A stretch of DNA of 29,205 nt, taken from a virus. The translations under genes were made by a program, and so were the position numbers. The DNA lies in IMG/VR virus record IMGVR_UViG_3300036800_000529, positions 1-29,205 of that record; one strand, given 5' to 3'. The notes beneath the pieces are model-generated. The model saw nothing but the letters and a program-made list of their open reading frames with translations, was not told where the DNA came from and did not search any database. The stretch's first letter is position 1. Each line of letters begins with the position of its first letter. This document shows, one piece after another, positions 22,313 to 29,205 of this stretch.

Positions 22313-22753
22313 TTATTTCTTTTCGCTGGATCCGTTTTCTCCGGGCTTGGCCGTGATCTCGACTTTCACCCGCGCTGCGCTTGTTTCCGATTCGGCTCCC
22401 TGCGCATCCTCAGCCGTCACCGAGATGTAATGTACGCCCGGAAGGAAGGAGCGCGACGGACTGGTGCCCGTAATCCCCTTGACGAATCCCTTCGCATCCT
22501 TTGGCACAGGGATTGAGAAGAGCCGGAACCTCTCGCCCGACACGTCGTACACATTGAATTGCTTTATGCAATTTTTTACCGCGGATTTTTCCACGCACGC
22601 GGGATGCTTCCCAAAGTCATAGTCGAACTGCACGCTCACCTTGTGCATATTCGCTTCTTCGTTTTGAGGAACTGGCCTCGAATCCGCGCTGGAACTTCGC
22701 GCGCAGCCCATGGCGGCCAAAGCCAGCGCAATCGCTGACGCCTTCACCGCCAT
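22313..22753 (-). CDS. Putative lipoprotein of unknown function
   Basis: 146 residues from ATG 22753; a TTG at 22792 would add 13 residues before the signal peptide. Residues 1-17 are a lipoprotein signal (SAIALALAAMGC) with C17 as the lipidated Cys; the -2 Met is unusual. After a polar linker comes a beta-rich domain (about 35-135; KVSVQFDYDFGKHPAC, NVYDVSGERFRLFSIPVP, LPGVHYISVTAEDAQGAES, ARVKVEIT) with two internal Cys (HPACVEK, KNCIKQF) that could form a disulfide, resembling an Fn3/Ig-like fold. Probably membrane-anchored in the periplasm or on the surface. It lies between two small phage-like regions, and no partner is evident. Confidence 0.72.
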   Translation of the reverse strand: MAVKASAIALALAAMGCARSSSADSRPVPQNEEANMHKVSVQFDYDFGKHPACVEKSAVKNCIKQFNVYDVSGERFRLFSIPVPKDAKGFVKGITGTSPSRSFLPGVHYISVTAEDAQGAESETSAARVKVEITAKPGENGSSEKK

Positions 22754-22804
22754 TCCCAGTCCGCCCCGCTGTGCCACCCTATCCACACCCAAATTGTAGC
22801 TTAA

Positions 22805-23173
22805 TTACCCGAGCACCTGTACTGTCACTCCGGAGCCGCCTGTTATCGACGACACCTTCGCCCGGATGAAATTCGCCCTCACGTTGTTGACCGTCCGTGT
22901 TTCCCCGCCTGTCGCCGTCGATGTGTCCAGCGTCGAATACTGCGCATCCACATCGTTCATCGCCGTTTGTAACGCCACGCTGATCGCCGACGGTGCGCTT
23001 CCATACACGGTCTGCCACGTGATCGTGCGCCCGTTGTTTGGTTGTCCCGCATAGCTCGGCAGCGCAAATTGCTGACTGGCTTGTCCCGCCGTCGGAGCTT
23101 CGCTGTTGAAGGCCAGCGCAACGTCTCCCGGAAAGACAGAGTAAGGTGGTGTCTGCGTATTGTAGTTCGGCAT
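22805..23173 (-). CDS. Small beta-rich protein, possibly phage structural
   Basis: 122 residues from ATG 23173, with AGGAGGAGCA immediately upstream; the frame extends to 23239 but without a site. It starts MPNYNTQTPPYSVFPGDVAL and is Gly/Thr/Val-rich to the end (VNNVRANFIRAKVSSITGGSG), with no Cys, signal or membrane segment. The texture resembles small phage tail or decoration proteins and contrasts with the lipoprotein next to it. It would mark the right edge of the phage-like region, but this is an inference. Confidence 0.6.
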   Translation of the reverse strand: MPNYNTQTPPYSVFPGDVALAFNSEAPTAGQASQQFALPSYAGQPNNGRTITWQTVYGSAPSAISVALQTAMNDVDAQYSTLDTSTATGGETRTVNNVRANFIRAKVSSITGGSGVTVQVLG

Positions 23174-23298
23174 TGCTCCTCCTGCTGATTTGCAATTTGT
23201 CCTGCCACCGGTGCGGAGACGCACTCCGTCTGACGGCAAATGGATGCGCCAATCTCTCTGTGTTGGAATAAATACTTGCAGGTTACGGAACTCTTAAG

Positions 23299-23456
23299 TA
23301 CACAATTCGAGGATAATGAAAAGATTTGTACGCTTCTTCGGATTCCCTGTCAAGTACTTTTTGTTGTAGCGAAAAATCATCCAAGGTGCCGATGCGACCA
23401 ACATCGGCATCCTGAGCGGAGCAGCGCGAGCGAACGATCCCTCTTTTCGCGCCTCA
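23299..23456. repeat. Diverged direct repeat, copy A
   Basis: Begins TACACAATTCGAGGATAATG and continues with CGGATTCCCTGTCAAGT, AATCATCCAAGGT, then GCGGAGCAGCGCGAGCGAA. Copy B (23616-23774) has the same blocks in the same order and spacing with scattered substitutions and indels. Confidence 0.7.
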
Positions 23457-23615
23457 TCCTGCGACACCCAATTCTGTCTTCGGGACGGTCAACCTCTTGC
23501 GAATGTACAACCGTTACCGCGCAGTCGCGCCTCCCTGGCTTGCAGTCCACGAACCATGACACATTTTGCCGGAACTTGAAACTCGGGTCGGCTCTCTAGG
23601 ATGTACTGATTGATT

Positions 23616-23774
23616 TACACACTTCGAGGATATTAAAAAAACTTTTACGCTCTTCGGAAATTCCTGTCAAGTCGTTTTTTCTGTACTGGAAAATAATCCA
23701 AGGTCAAACCAAGTCGATGCTGCGGCCAGCATCGGTACCTGCGCGGAGCAACGCGAGCGAAGGTTCTCTTTCTT
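23616..23774. repeat. Diverged direct repeat, copy B
   Basis: Begins TACACACTTCGAGGATATTA and continues with CGGAAATTCCTGTCAAGT, AATAATCCAAGGT, then GCGGAGCAACGCGAGCGAA. It starts 317 bases after copy A. Confidence 0.7.
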
Positions 23775-23820
23775 ACTCCCGCACTTTCGCCGCATTTCGT
23801 ACCAGTAGCTCTAGCAGTCC

Positions 23821-25068
23821 TCATCGCTGCGGCGGTCTAGCTGGCTGAGCCGGAGCCTCCGGTGGCGCCGCCACTCCTTCCCCACCTTGCGTGTTCGTTC
23901 CCGAATCGGGATGATCCTTCAGATACTGCTCAATCGGCTCATTGCGCAGCACAAACTTGAACCCGCGCGCCGTGTTCGCATCGATCGTCTTCTGCAAATC
24001 CAGCTCGTCAAAATTGAACACGTGCTCCACCCTACTCGCGCCTTCCACTGTCGTGCAGTGCAATTGATCGTTCACCAGCCAGTAGTCCGTCACGTTGTAG
24101 ACTGTGCCATCTTTTAAATACAACTGCACCAGCTCCCGTCCCTCTTCCCCGTAGACGAAAATCGGCGACGTGGCCGTTGGATACTCGTACATTTCAGGTC
24201 CACTCTGGTTCTCCATTTGTCCTTCGAGACCATTCGTGTCGTAGCCTGGCTCATATCCAGCCCCGTATCCGGGCGCATAGTCGTAGTAGGCCAGCCCGTT
24301 GCATCCGTATCCCCATCCCCAGTACGGGCCGCAGCTTGGCCACCATTGCGAGTTGAATCCGAATCCGAGCCCGAGTCCAAAAAATGGAGATCCGTAAAAT
24401 CCGAATCCAGGCGGACCAAAGATTGGAAATATCGGCCGCCCGGGAAACCTTGGCCCCACAGGAAACGGCGGCGTGTGTGGTCCTCTGGGTCTGCGCCCTG
24501 CAAAAACGCTCGGCTCGTTAGGCCTGCTTGGATTCTGTCCCGTGACTCCGGCGCGCGGCTGATTCACAGCCGAGTCCTGCCAGATATCGTGTCCCTCACC
24601 CGAAAAGCCCATAACCGGAGAAAAACGCAGGGGAATTCCATTGCCCTCGTTCGGGTCCGCCGGATATCCGATGACCGTGTGTGGTCCCACTCCCACCGTC
24701 CGATGCCCACTTTGCAGAGGCAATACCGGAGGCATCATCACGTGTGAACCTACCACCGGGCGATTTATCCCAGGTCTCGGTATCAGATGCACAACCGGCG
24801 GGGTTGCCACGAAGCGGCGCGCTCCAGCCGGGGGTCCGACGATCACAGGGCGCGTTATGACCACATGCGGGCTTGACGCTGCAGGAGTAGAAACGTGCGG
24901 AGTCGCCACATGTCCACCGCCCCCGACGTGGCCGCCAGCTGCATGTCCACCGCCTCCGTGTTGTCCAAACGCAGGGACAGGAATCCACGCCAAGAACGCC
25001 AAAATCGCCAGGGATGCGATCACGACAGAAATTTTGCGGGGAAACAACTTGAGCGCCAGCAGTTTCAT
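23821..25068 (-). CDS. Secreted Gly/His/Pro- and aromatic-rich protein
   Basis: 415 residues, ATG with AAGGAGGGTGTT upstream. A signal peptide (VVIASLAILAFLAWIPVPAFG) is followed by a His/Gly-rich stretch (about 36-60, HGGGGHAAGGHVGGGGH), a Pro/Val-rich region, and a low-complexity Gly/Phe/Tyr/Trp segment (about 205-265; PFFGLGLGFGFNSQWW). The C-terminal part is a folded domain (about 300-385; ELVQLYLKDGTVYNVTDYW, then QLHCTTVEG, ELDLQKTIDANTARGF), and a Pro/Ala tail ends it. I know similar proteins from Acidobacteriota but not their function. Probably exported and cell-wall associated. It is divergent from lgt. Confidence 0.78.
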   Translation of the reverse strand: MKLLALKLFPRKISVVIASLAILAFLAWIPVPAFGQHGGGGHAAGGHVGGGGHVATPHVSTPAASSPHVVITRPVIVGPPAGARRFVATPPVVHLIPRPGINRPVVGSHVMMPPVLPLQSGHRTVGVGPHTVIGYPADPNEGNGIPLRFSPVMGFSGEGHDIWQDSAVNQPRAGVTGQNPSRPNEPSVFAGRRPRGPHTPPFPVGPRFPGRPIFPIFGPPGFGFYGSPFFGLGLGFGFNSQWWPSCGPYWGWGYGCNGLAYYDYAPGYGAGYEPGYDTNGLEGQMENQSGPEMYEYPTATSPIFVYGEEGRELVQLYLKDGTVYNVTDYWLVNDQLHCTTVEGASRVEHVFNFDELDLQKTIDANTARGFKFVLRNEPIEQYLKDHPDSGTNTQGGEGVAAPPEAPAQPARPPQR

Positions 25069-25210
25069 AACACCCTCCTTGCAGCACCACCGGACGCCGC
25101 GAGGGCCACGCGAGCCTTATACCTTCATTCTAGTCCTTTTGACGCTCCCAGGCGTACGGAAGTTGCGGCCGCTCCGAATCGTCGGCGCAATTTGTAAGTC
25201 CTTCGCCGTG

Positions 25211-25216
25211 TATACT
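25211..25216 (+). promoter_or_regulatory. -10 box of a possibly leaderless lgt transcript
   Basis: TATACT ends 8 bases before the GTG start of lgt, and no Shine-Dalgarno lies between. Transcription would start at about 25223-25225, at or next to the GTG. No good -35 is seen at 16-18 bases. Confidence 0.4.
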
Positions 25217-25224
25217 CATTTCCT

Positions 25225-26064
25225 GTGATCCCGTTTCTGCACCTCGGTCCTCTTACAATTCCTACCTTTGGCTTGATGGTTGCCTCAGCCATGGTGTGCG
25301 CGTATTTCGTCCTACGCGCCGATATCGCTCGCCGCAGCCTTGCTCCCGATCCTGCCTCAGCCTCCGCCATGGCCGAAACTTTCATCGCCCTCCCCTGCCT
25401 GGCTGGCATCGTCGGCGCGAAGCTCTATCACGAACTCCAGTCTCCCGCCGAATTTTTCGCCCATCCCCTGCAGCACATTTTCAGTCAGTACGGTTTCGCC
25501 TGGTTCGGCGGATTGATCGCTGGCTTCGCCGCTTACGCTTGGTTGGCTCGGATGCGCAAGATTCCGTTGCTTACCATGCTCGATGCAGGTTCTCCCGCCG
25601 CCGCCCTGGGCTACGGAATTGGACGCATCGGCTGTCTTCTCTCCGGCGATGGCGACTACGGCACTCCCACTTCTCTACCTTGGGGCATGAGCTTTCCGAA
25701 CGGACTTGTTCCCACAACAGCCAAGGTTCATCCCACGCCTATCTATGAATTCCTCGCCGCTTGCGTCATTGCCTGGTGGCTCTGGCGTTACGGTGCGAAA
25801 CAGATTTCAGCTCGTGCCCTCAATACACTCACGCCCGCCGCGCAAGCCGGGCTGGTTTTCGCCGCTTACCTGGCACTTACCGGTCTCGAGCGCTTTCTTG
25901 TCGAGTTTATTCGTATCAATCCGCGTTCGTTTCTCGGGATGTCCAACGCGCAGGCCGCGGGCCTTCTTTCTCTAATCGTAGGAATTGCCCTGTGGTGGCG
26001 TCTGCTGCATTCGGGAAAACCGGCGCCGCAGCCCGCCGGAAAGAAGCGGCGGCGCCACGGTTAG
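25225..26064 (+). CDS. lgt: Prolipoprotein diacylglyceryl transferase
   Basis: 279 residues, GTG start. Lgt moves a diacylglyceryl group from phosphatidylglycerol to the lipobox Cys of prolipoproteins, at the inner membrane. Several membrane segments are seen (about 10-30, 50-65, 92-108, 175-190, 207-222, 243-260). The signature region is GYGIGRIGCLLSGDGDYG (130-146, R134), followed by HPTPIYE (H169-E175) and R223-x3-E227-x2-R230 (ERFLVEFIR), which I align with Arg239/Glu243 of E. coli. Cys137 stands where E. coli has the important Asn146, and GDGDYG replaces the usual segment, so this is a divergent Lgt or a paralogue. The basic C-terminus (KKRRRHG) is cytosolic. It is monocistronic as far as seen. 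Confidence 0.9.
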   Translation: MIPFLHLGPLTIPTFGLMVASAMVCAYFVLRADIARRSLAPDPASASAMAETFIALPCLAGIVGAKLYHELQSPAEFFAHPLQHIFSQYGFAWFGGLIAGFAAYAWLARMRKIPLLTMLDAGSPAAALGYGIGRIGCLLSGDGDYGTPTSLPWGMSFPNGLVPTTAKVHPTPIYEFLAACVIAWWLWRYGAKQISARALNTLTPAAQAGLVFAAYLALTGLERFLVEFIRINPRSFLGMSNAQAAGLLSLIVGIALWWRLLHSGKPAPQPAGKKRRRHG

Positions 26065-26135
26065 TCAGGGCAGCGCAACTCAGTCCGACCTAGCTATCTC
26101 GCGCGAATCTGAAATCTCGGACGCTTTCGGTCCTT

Positions 26136-26729
26136 TTACTTTTGGTTGGGTAAAAGGCGCTCTGCGGCGGGAAATGCGGCGTCAAGCTTGACCAATGGTA
26201 GAGGCCGTATCGCAAGCAGCGGGACCCCAGTAGCGATGGATCTTCGTAGTAGTTCTTCCGGCGGTCCGATGGTAATCGCCGGCGGCTCGGTCTCCTCTCG
26301 CGAAACTTCTGATGGTGCCGCCGGAACCCAGCCTGAGTTCAGCGTTCCACACCTCGAACGGTGACTCAGTAAGTCTTCCAACTCGGCTTCCAACTGGCTG
26401 TAGTCCATCGCGCTCGCGCCCAGCACCTTTTGTCCATGATCTACCACCGTCAGCCACAAGTATCCGCTGGAACATTGAAGTCCTACTACCAGAGAGCCTG
26501 CATAATCGGCTACCAACGGCATCAAATCGTAGGCCGAACCGTCCTCGACTCTCTCCAATGAAATCAGCAGTTCGAACTTGTAACCTGTAATCAGTTCCTT
26601 TGCCCGTCCCATGCTCTCAATCGCGTAGGCTCCCACGCCCCTTTGCCCCAACCGGGTAAGAATTGCTGTCGATCGAGAGCACGGCCTGCCAATAAAAAGC
26701 ATCCGCATTGCAATCGACATCACAGTCAT
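26136..26729 (-). CDS. Protein of unknown function, possible degenerate receiver-like domain
   Basis: 197 residues from ATG 26729 (internal ATGs at residues 4, 8 and 10 are also possible starts), no strong ribosome site. Residues 8-60 (MRMLFIGRPCSRSTAIL, AIESMGRAKELITGYKFELLI) have the alternating strand-helix rhythm of a receiver domain, but acidic pair and phospho-acceptor are absent. The middle (GSLVVGLQCSSGYLWLTVV) is hydrophobic, then an acidic helix (YSQLEAELEDLL), a disordered linker and a C-terminal strand-rich part follow. It converges with lgt, 71 bases apart, and is divergent from the PAS kinase. Function unknown. Confidence 0.65.
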   Translation of the reverse strand: MTVMSIAMRMLFIGRPCSRSTAILTRLGQRGVGAYAIESMGRAKELITGYKFELLISLERVEDGSAYDLMPLVADYAGSLVVGLQCSSGYLWLTVVDHGQKVLGASAMDYSQLEAELEDLLSHRSRCGTLNSGWVPAAPSEVSREETEPPAITIGPPEELLRRSIATGVPLLAIRPLPLVKLDAAFPAAERLLPNQK

Positions 26730-27147
26730 CTCATATTTGACAAGATATCAACTCGTCCGTGAAGCAGTGAACGATCCGTTCCGAAACGGGAGAGATCCCC
26801 GCTTTGCTCTCATAATCGCTGCACTTTCAGTCCGGAAGCATTCTTCACGCAAGCTGTTTCCGGACCCTCCGAATTTCAGAAGGCCCGGAATGCTTGCATA
26901 CATCTTCCCTTCCAGCTTGGCCGCGAAGCTTAGTGGCCTTCAAACCCAATTTCAATTCGCAAGACTACGGCCTCTCCGTGCGGCTTCTGCGGATTCCTAA
27001 ATCGTAAACATGTTTTTACTAATCTCTTATTTGGGGATTGACAGACCTGTACCGCAGCGCTACTGTCCGATCAATCAACATCGCGATAGGGACTGTTTTG
27101 GCGGCGCGAGTTTGTAGTCAATCGCGGATGCCGGGAGATGTCCGGCT
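26730..27147. other. 418-base intergenic stretch upstream of the PAS kinase
   Basis: A plus-strand frame at 26737-27000 has no ribosome site and no sense in its translation, so it is not called. The only clear signal is the promoter at 27038-27066. Nothing else was recognised. Confidence 0.45.
27038..27066 (+). promoter_or_regulatory. Sigma70-type promoter of the PAS histidine kinase gene
   Basis: A perfect -35 TTGACA (27038-27043), a 17-base spacer and TACTGT (27061-27066, 3 of 6 matches) lie 82 bases before the kinase start. Confidence 0.5.
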
Positions 27148-29205
27148 ATGGGCTTGAAGCGGCGTAAGGAAGAGGGGAAGCAGGCCCCCAGAAAACGCGG
27201 AGTTACGAACGATAAAACGCGATTGAGTCACCGCAGCGCGCAGGCTCCTCATCATATCGACAAAAATTCTGCTCTCCGGCACCTCTCAGCAATTCTTGGT
27301 GAGTTTACCCTTATTCTCGATGCCAACGGTACCATTCGTGGCGCGTGGATATATAACCCGAAGCTCGCTGGACAATTCCATTCCAAACTTTTAGGCGAAG
27401 CCATCAGCGATCTGATCGGTGGGAGCCATTACCCGATTTTGGAGGCTACCTGTTCCCGAGTGCTGACTTCTGGTCAGAGGGAATATAGCGAATATACCGT
27501 CGAGCATTCTGATCGAGTCCGTCGGTATCAGTCCGTGGTGATTCCTCTGACTCTTCGAGACGAGCGGTTTAGGCGAATTGGATTGTTGTCTCGAGATGTC
27601 ACCGATCGCAAACAAGCAACCGAGAGGCTCCTGAAAAGCGATGCACTCTTGCTTCAGGCCGAAGAGCTCGCCCGAATGGGCAGCTTCGAATTGGACCTGC
27701 GAACCGGTGCGGGAACCTGGTCAAGGCAACTTTACCGCAACTTCCAGATCGATCCCGAACAGCCTATAACAGGCAAAATGTTTCTGGATATGGTCCATCC
27801 CGACGACCGTGATCGGCTGATTCGGGAGATGGAGGAGTGCATCGCAAGCAAGGAAATCCTTGATAGCGAGTTTCGCTGCATTTTACCCAACGGCGAAACG
27901 CGTATCTTGCACCGGCGCGCGGCGCCCGTTTACGACGACGCTGGTAATCCGGTCTCCGTTATGGGCATGTCGCAGGATGTCACCGAACGCAAGCTCGTTG
28001 AGGACGAGCTACGCAACCGCGAGGCACTCCTCGCCCAGGCGGAGGAACTCGCCAATCTCGGCAGCTGGGACCTAAATGTGGAAACTTCCGAGATCACTTG
28101 GTCCGATCATCGCTACCGGCTTCTTGGCCTTGATCCCGGAACCCGCCCTCCCACGATTGATCGTTTTTGGAATATGGTCCATCCCGAAGACCGTGGGTGG
28201 GCCCGGCGTGAGCATCAACGGGCAATCGACGAAGCGCGTCCTCTCGACTACGAAGCTCGTTTCCTTCTCCCAGACGGTCGTACTTGTATCCTGCACCTTC
28301 GCGGTATCCCAATCCGGAATCCTCAGGGACGGGTCGTCCATCTTCGCGGCATGGCCCAGGACGTCACCGACCGCCGTCGCGAAGAAGAGCGCTTGCGCGA
28401 CAGCGAAGCACTGCTGGCTCATGCCGAAGAAATAGCCAACGTGGGCAGTTGGGAATATGACGTCGCTACCGGCCATGCCACTCTGTCACGCCAGCTCTTG
28501 CGCATGTATGGGTTGCAAAGTGAACAGGACTGGGATTTGGAGCGCCACTGGAAGCGCATACAGGCTCCCGATGTGGACGCCATCCGCAATACCGTCATGG
28601 GCGCCGTCGCCGAATGCCGTCCCTTCGAATTCACCGCCGCCTACCGCATGCCCGACGGTACCGAACGCGTCTACCACACTGTCGGCAAGCCTATTGCTGG
28701 AAAGGACGGTTCTGCCGGGAAAATCCACGGTGTGGTGCACGACATTACTGCGCACACCCGCACCGCGGAAAATCTTCGCAAACTGTCTCAGGAGTTGATT
28801 CGCATCCGTGACAATGAACGCCGCCAGCTCGCTCGGGGCCTGCACGAAACGGCTGGCCAAACCCTGGCTGCCCTGAAAATGACTCTCGGCAATCTCGCCG
28901 AATTTTTGCCGGAAGATAACGTCGACGCTCGCGAACAACTAACGGCGGCTCGCGGTTTCGCCGAAGACGCTGTCCGGGAAGTCCGTCTGGTTTCCTACTT
29001 GATGTATCCCCCTCTCCTCGATGATGCCGGCCTCACTCCAGCCGTAAGCTGGTATGTCCGCGGTTTCTCCGAACGCAGCGGCATCCACACCACCGTCGAC
29101 ATCTCTGAAGACTTGGGCCGCTACTCCCAGGACATCGAGACAGCCCTTTTTTCTGTCGTTCAGGAAGCGCTCACCAATGTTCACCGCTACTCGGGTAGCC
29201 CCACC
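27148..29205 (+). CDS. Multi-PAS sensor histidine kinase, cut by the window end
   Basis: An open frame of 686 codons without a stop, ATG at 27148 with GGGAG 10 bases upstream. Four PAS domains lie at about 45-155, 175-280, 300-408 and 430-535; the last three are followed or preceded by repeated linkers (EALLAQAEELANLGSW type) and PAC motifs (DVTERK, DVTDRR). A HisKA_3 dimerisation domain follows (about 545-615) with the phospho-accepting H566 in RGLHETAG. The HATPase part begins with SYLMYPPLLDDAG and reaches the N-box (QEALTNVHRYSG), where the window ends. No membrane segment or signal is visible, so it is a cytosolic sensor of the NarX/NreB/DegS kind. A NarL-type partner is expected outside the window. 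Confidence 0.93.
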   Translation, partial: MGLKRRKEEGKQAPRKRGVTNDKTRLSHRSAQAPHHIDKNSALRHLSAILGEFTLILDANGTIRGAWIYNPKLAGQFHSKLLGEAISDLIGGSHYPILEATCSRVLTSGQREYSEYTVEHSDRVRRYQSVVIPLTLRDERFRRIGLLSRDVTDRKQATERLLKSDALLLQAEELARMGSFELDLRTGAGTWSRQLYRNFQIDPEQPITGKMFLDMVHPDDRDRLIREMEECIASKEILDSEFRCILPNGETRILHRRAAPVYDDAGNPVSVMGMSQDVTERKLVEDELRNREALLAQAEELANLGSWDLNVETSEITWSDHRYRLLGLDPGTRPPTIDRFWNMVHPEDRGWARREHQRAIDEARPLDYEARFLLPDGRTCILHLRGIPIRNPQGRVVHLRGMAQDVTDRRREEERLRDSEALLAHAEEIANVGSWEYDVATGHATLSRQLLRMYGLQSEQDWDLERHWKRIQAPDVDAIRNTVMGAVAECRPFEFTAAYRMPDGTERVYHTVGKPIAGKDGSAGKIHGVVHDITAHTRTAENLRKLSQELIRIRDNERRQLARGLHETAGQTLAALKMTLGNLAEFLPEDNVDAREQLTAARGFAEDAVREVRLVSYLMYPPLLDDAGLTPAVSWYVRGFSERSGIHTTVDISEDLGRYSQDIETALFSVVQEALTNVHRYSGSPT

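Larger units (their letters stand above)
23174..23820. other. 647-base gene-free stretch with a duplicated ~160-base segment
   Basis: No convincing gene on either strand. It is more AT-rich than its surroundings and contains the two repeat copies listed separately, each ending with a 'GCGGAGC(A)ACGCGAGCGAA' block related to the dispersed intergenic repeats. It separates the phage-like part from ordinary host genes. Confidence 0.6.

Noticed and set aside
21868-22356. 162-codon plus-strand frame over the early genes
   Set aside because: It runs through the dispersed repeat and the opposite-strand 85-residue gene, with Ser/Arg-rich noise.
23174-23820. Possible CRISPR array in the repeat-containing intergenic region
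   Set aside because: There are only two long, diverged copies, no short identical repeats with spacers, and no cas genes.
26737-27000. 87-codon plus-strand frame before the PAS kinase
   Set aside because: No ribosome site and no protein-like composition; a promoter for the kinase lies just after it.
1-29205. tRNA or rRNA genes, or a tRNA attachment site
   Set aside because: No cloverleaf, CCA-ended segment or rRNA-like sequence was recognised by eye; a covariance search would be needed to exclude them fully.

Overview
The window looks like chromosomal DNA from an Acidobacteriota bacterium (class Terriglobia is my best guess). I base this on the moderately high GC, on the secreted NHL/choice-of-anchor-D protein with its typical C-terminal Ser/Thr-rich tail, on the Gly/His/aromatic-rich secreted protein at 23.8-25.1 kb, on the PAS-rich kinase whose core reads YPPLLDDAGL, and on the short hairpin and 'GTCATTCTGAGCG...GAAGAATCC' repeats between genes. 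None of this was tested by a search.

About 22 kb (1 to roughly 23.2 kb) is a tailed-phage virion module, nearly all on the minus strand, so it reads from right to left. In order it has: small early genes and a putative small terminase (21.3-22.2 kb), a 54-residue membrane protein, the large terminase (19.1-20.8 kb), a coiled-coil protein, a large P22-type portal (15.4-17.8 kb), a scaffold-like protein (13.2-14.3 kb), the probable major capsid protein (11.8-13.0 kb) followed by a perfect 12-bp hairpin, two unknown proteins, a giant pectate-lyase-fold tailspike-like protein with a Sec signal peptide (6.7-10.3 kb), a small unknown protein, a head-tail adaptor (4.9-5.6 kb), a small structural-looking protein and a tail nozzle/stabilisation protein (1-2.4 kb). 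The adaptor plus nozzle pair and the large portal suggest a short-tailed (podovirus-like) particle. No integrase, replication, repressor or lysis gene was recognised in the window.

The striking feature is that host-type genes sit inside this module. Three face against it: a secreted NHL-repeat protein (3.0-4.9 kb), a PilZ domain fused to a degenerate receiver (14.5-15.3 kb) and a DoxX-like membrane protein (18.0-18.4 kb). A fourth inverted gene near the packaging end encodes a tiny Lys/His-rich secreted peptide (21.1-21.3 kb). A single-domain response regulator (6.1-6.5 kb) lies on the same strand as the module. Whether this is a prophage with morons, a decaying prophage or a domesticated particle cannot be decided from sequence alone.

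The right part is ordinary host DNA. After a lipoprotein and a 122-residue protein comes a gene-free stretch with two diverged copies of a ~160-bp repeat (23.3-23.8 kb). It is followed by a secreted Gly-rich protein, a prolipoprotein diacylglyceryl transferase (lgt), an unknown 197-residue protein, and a multi-PAS sensor histidine kinase that runs off the right edge.
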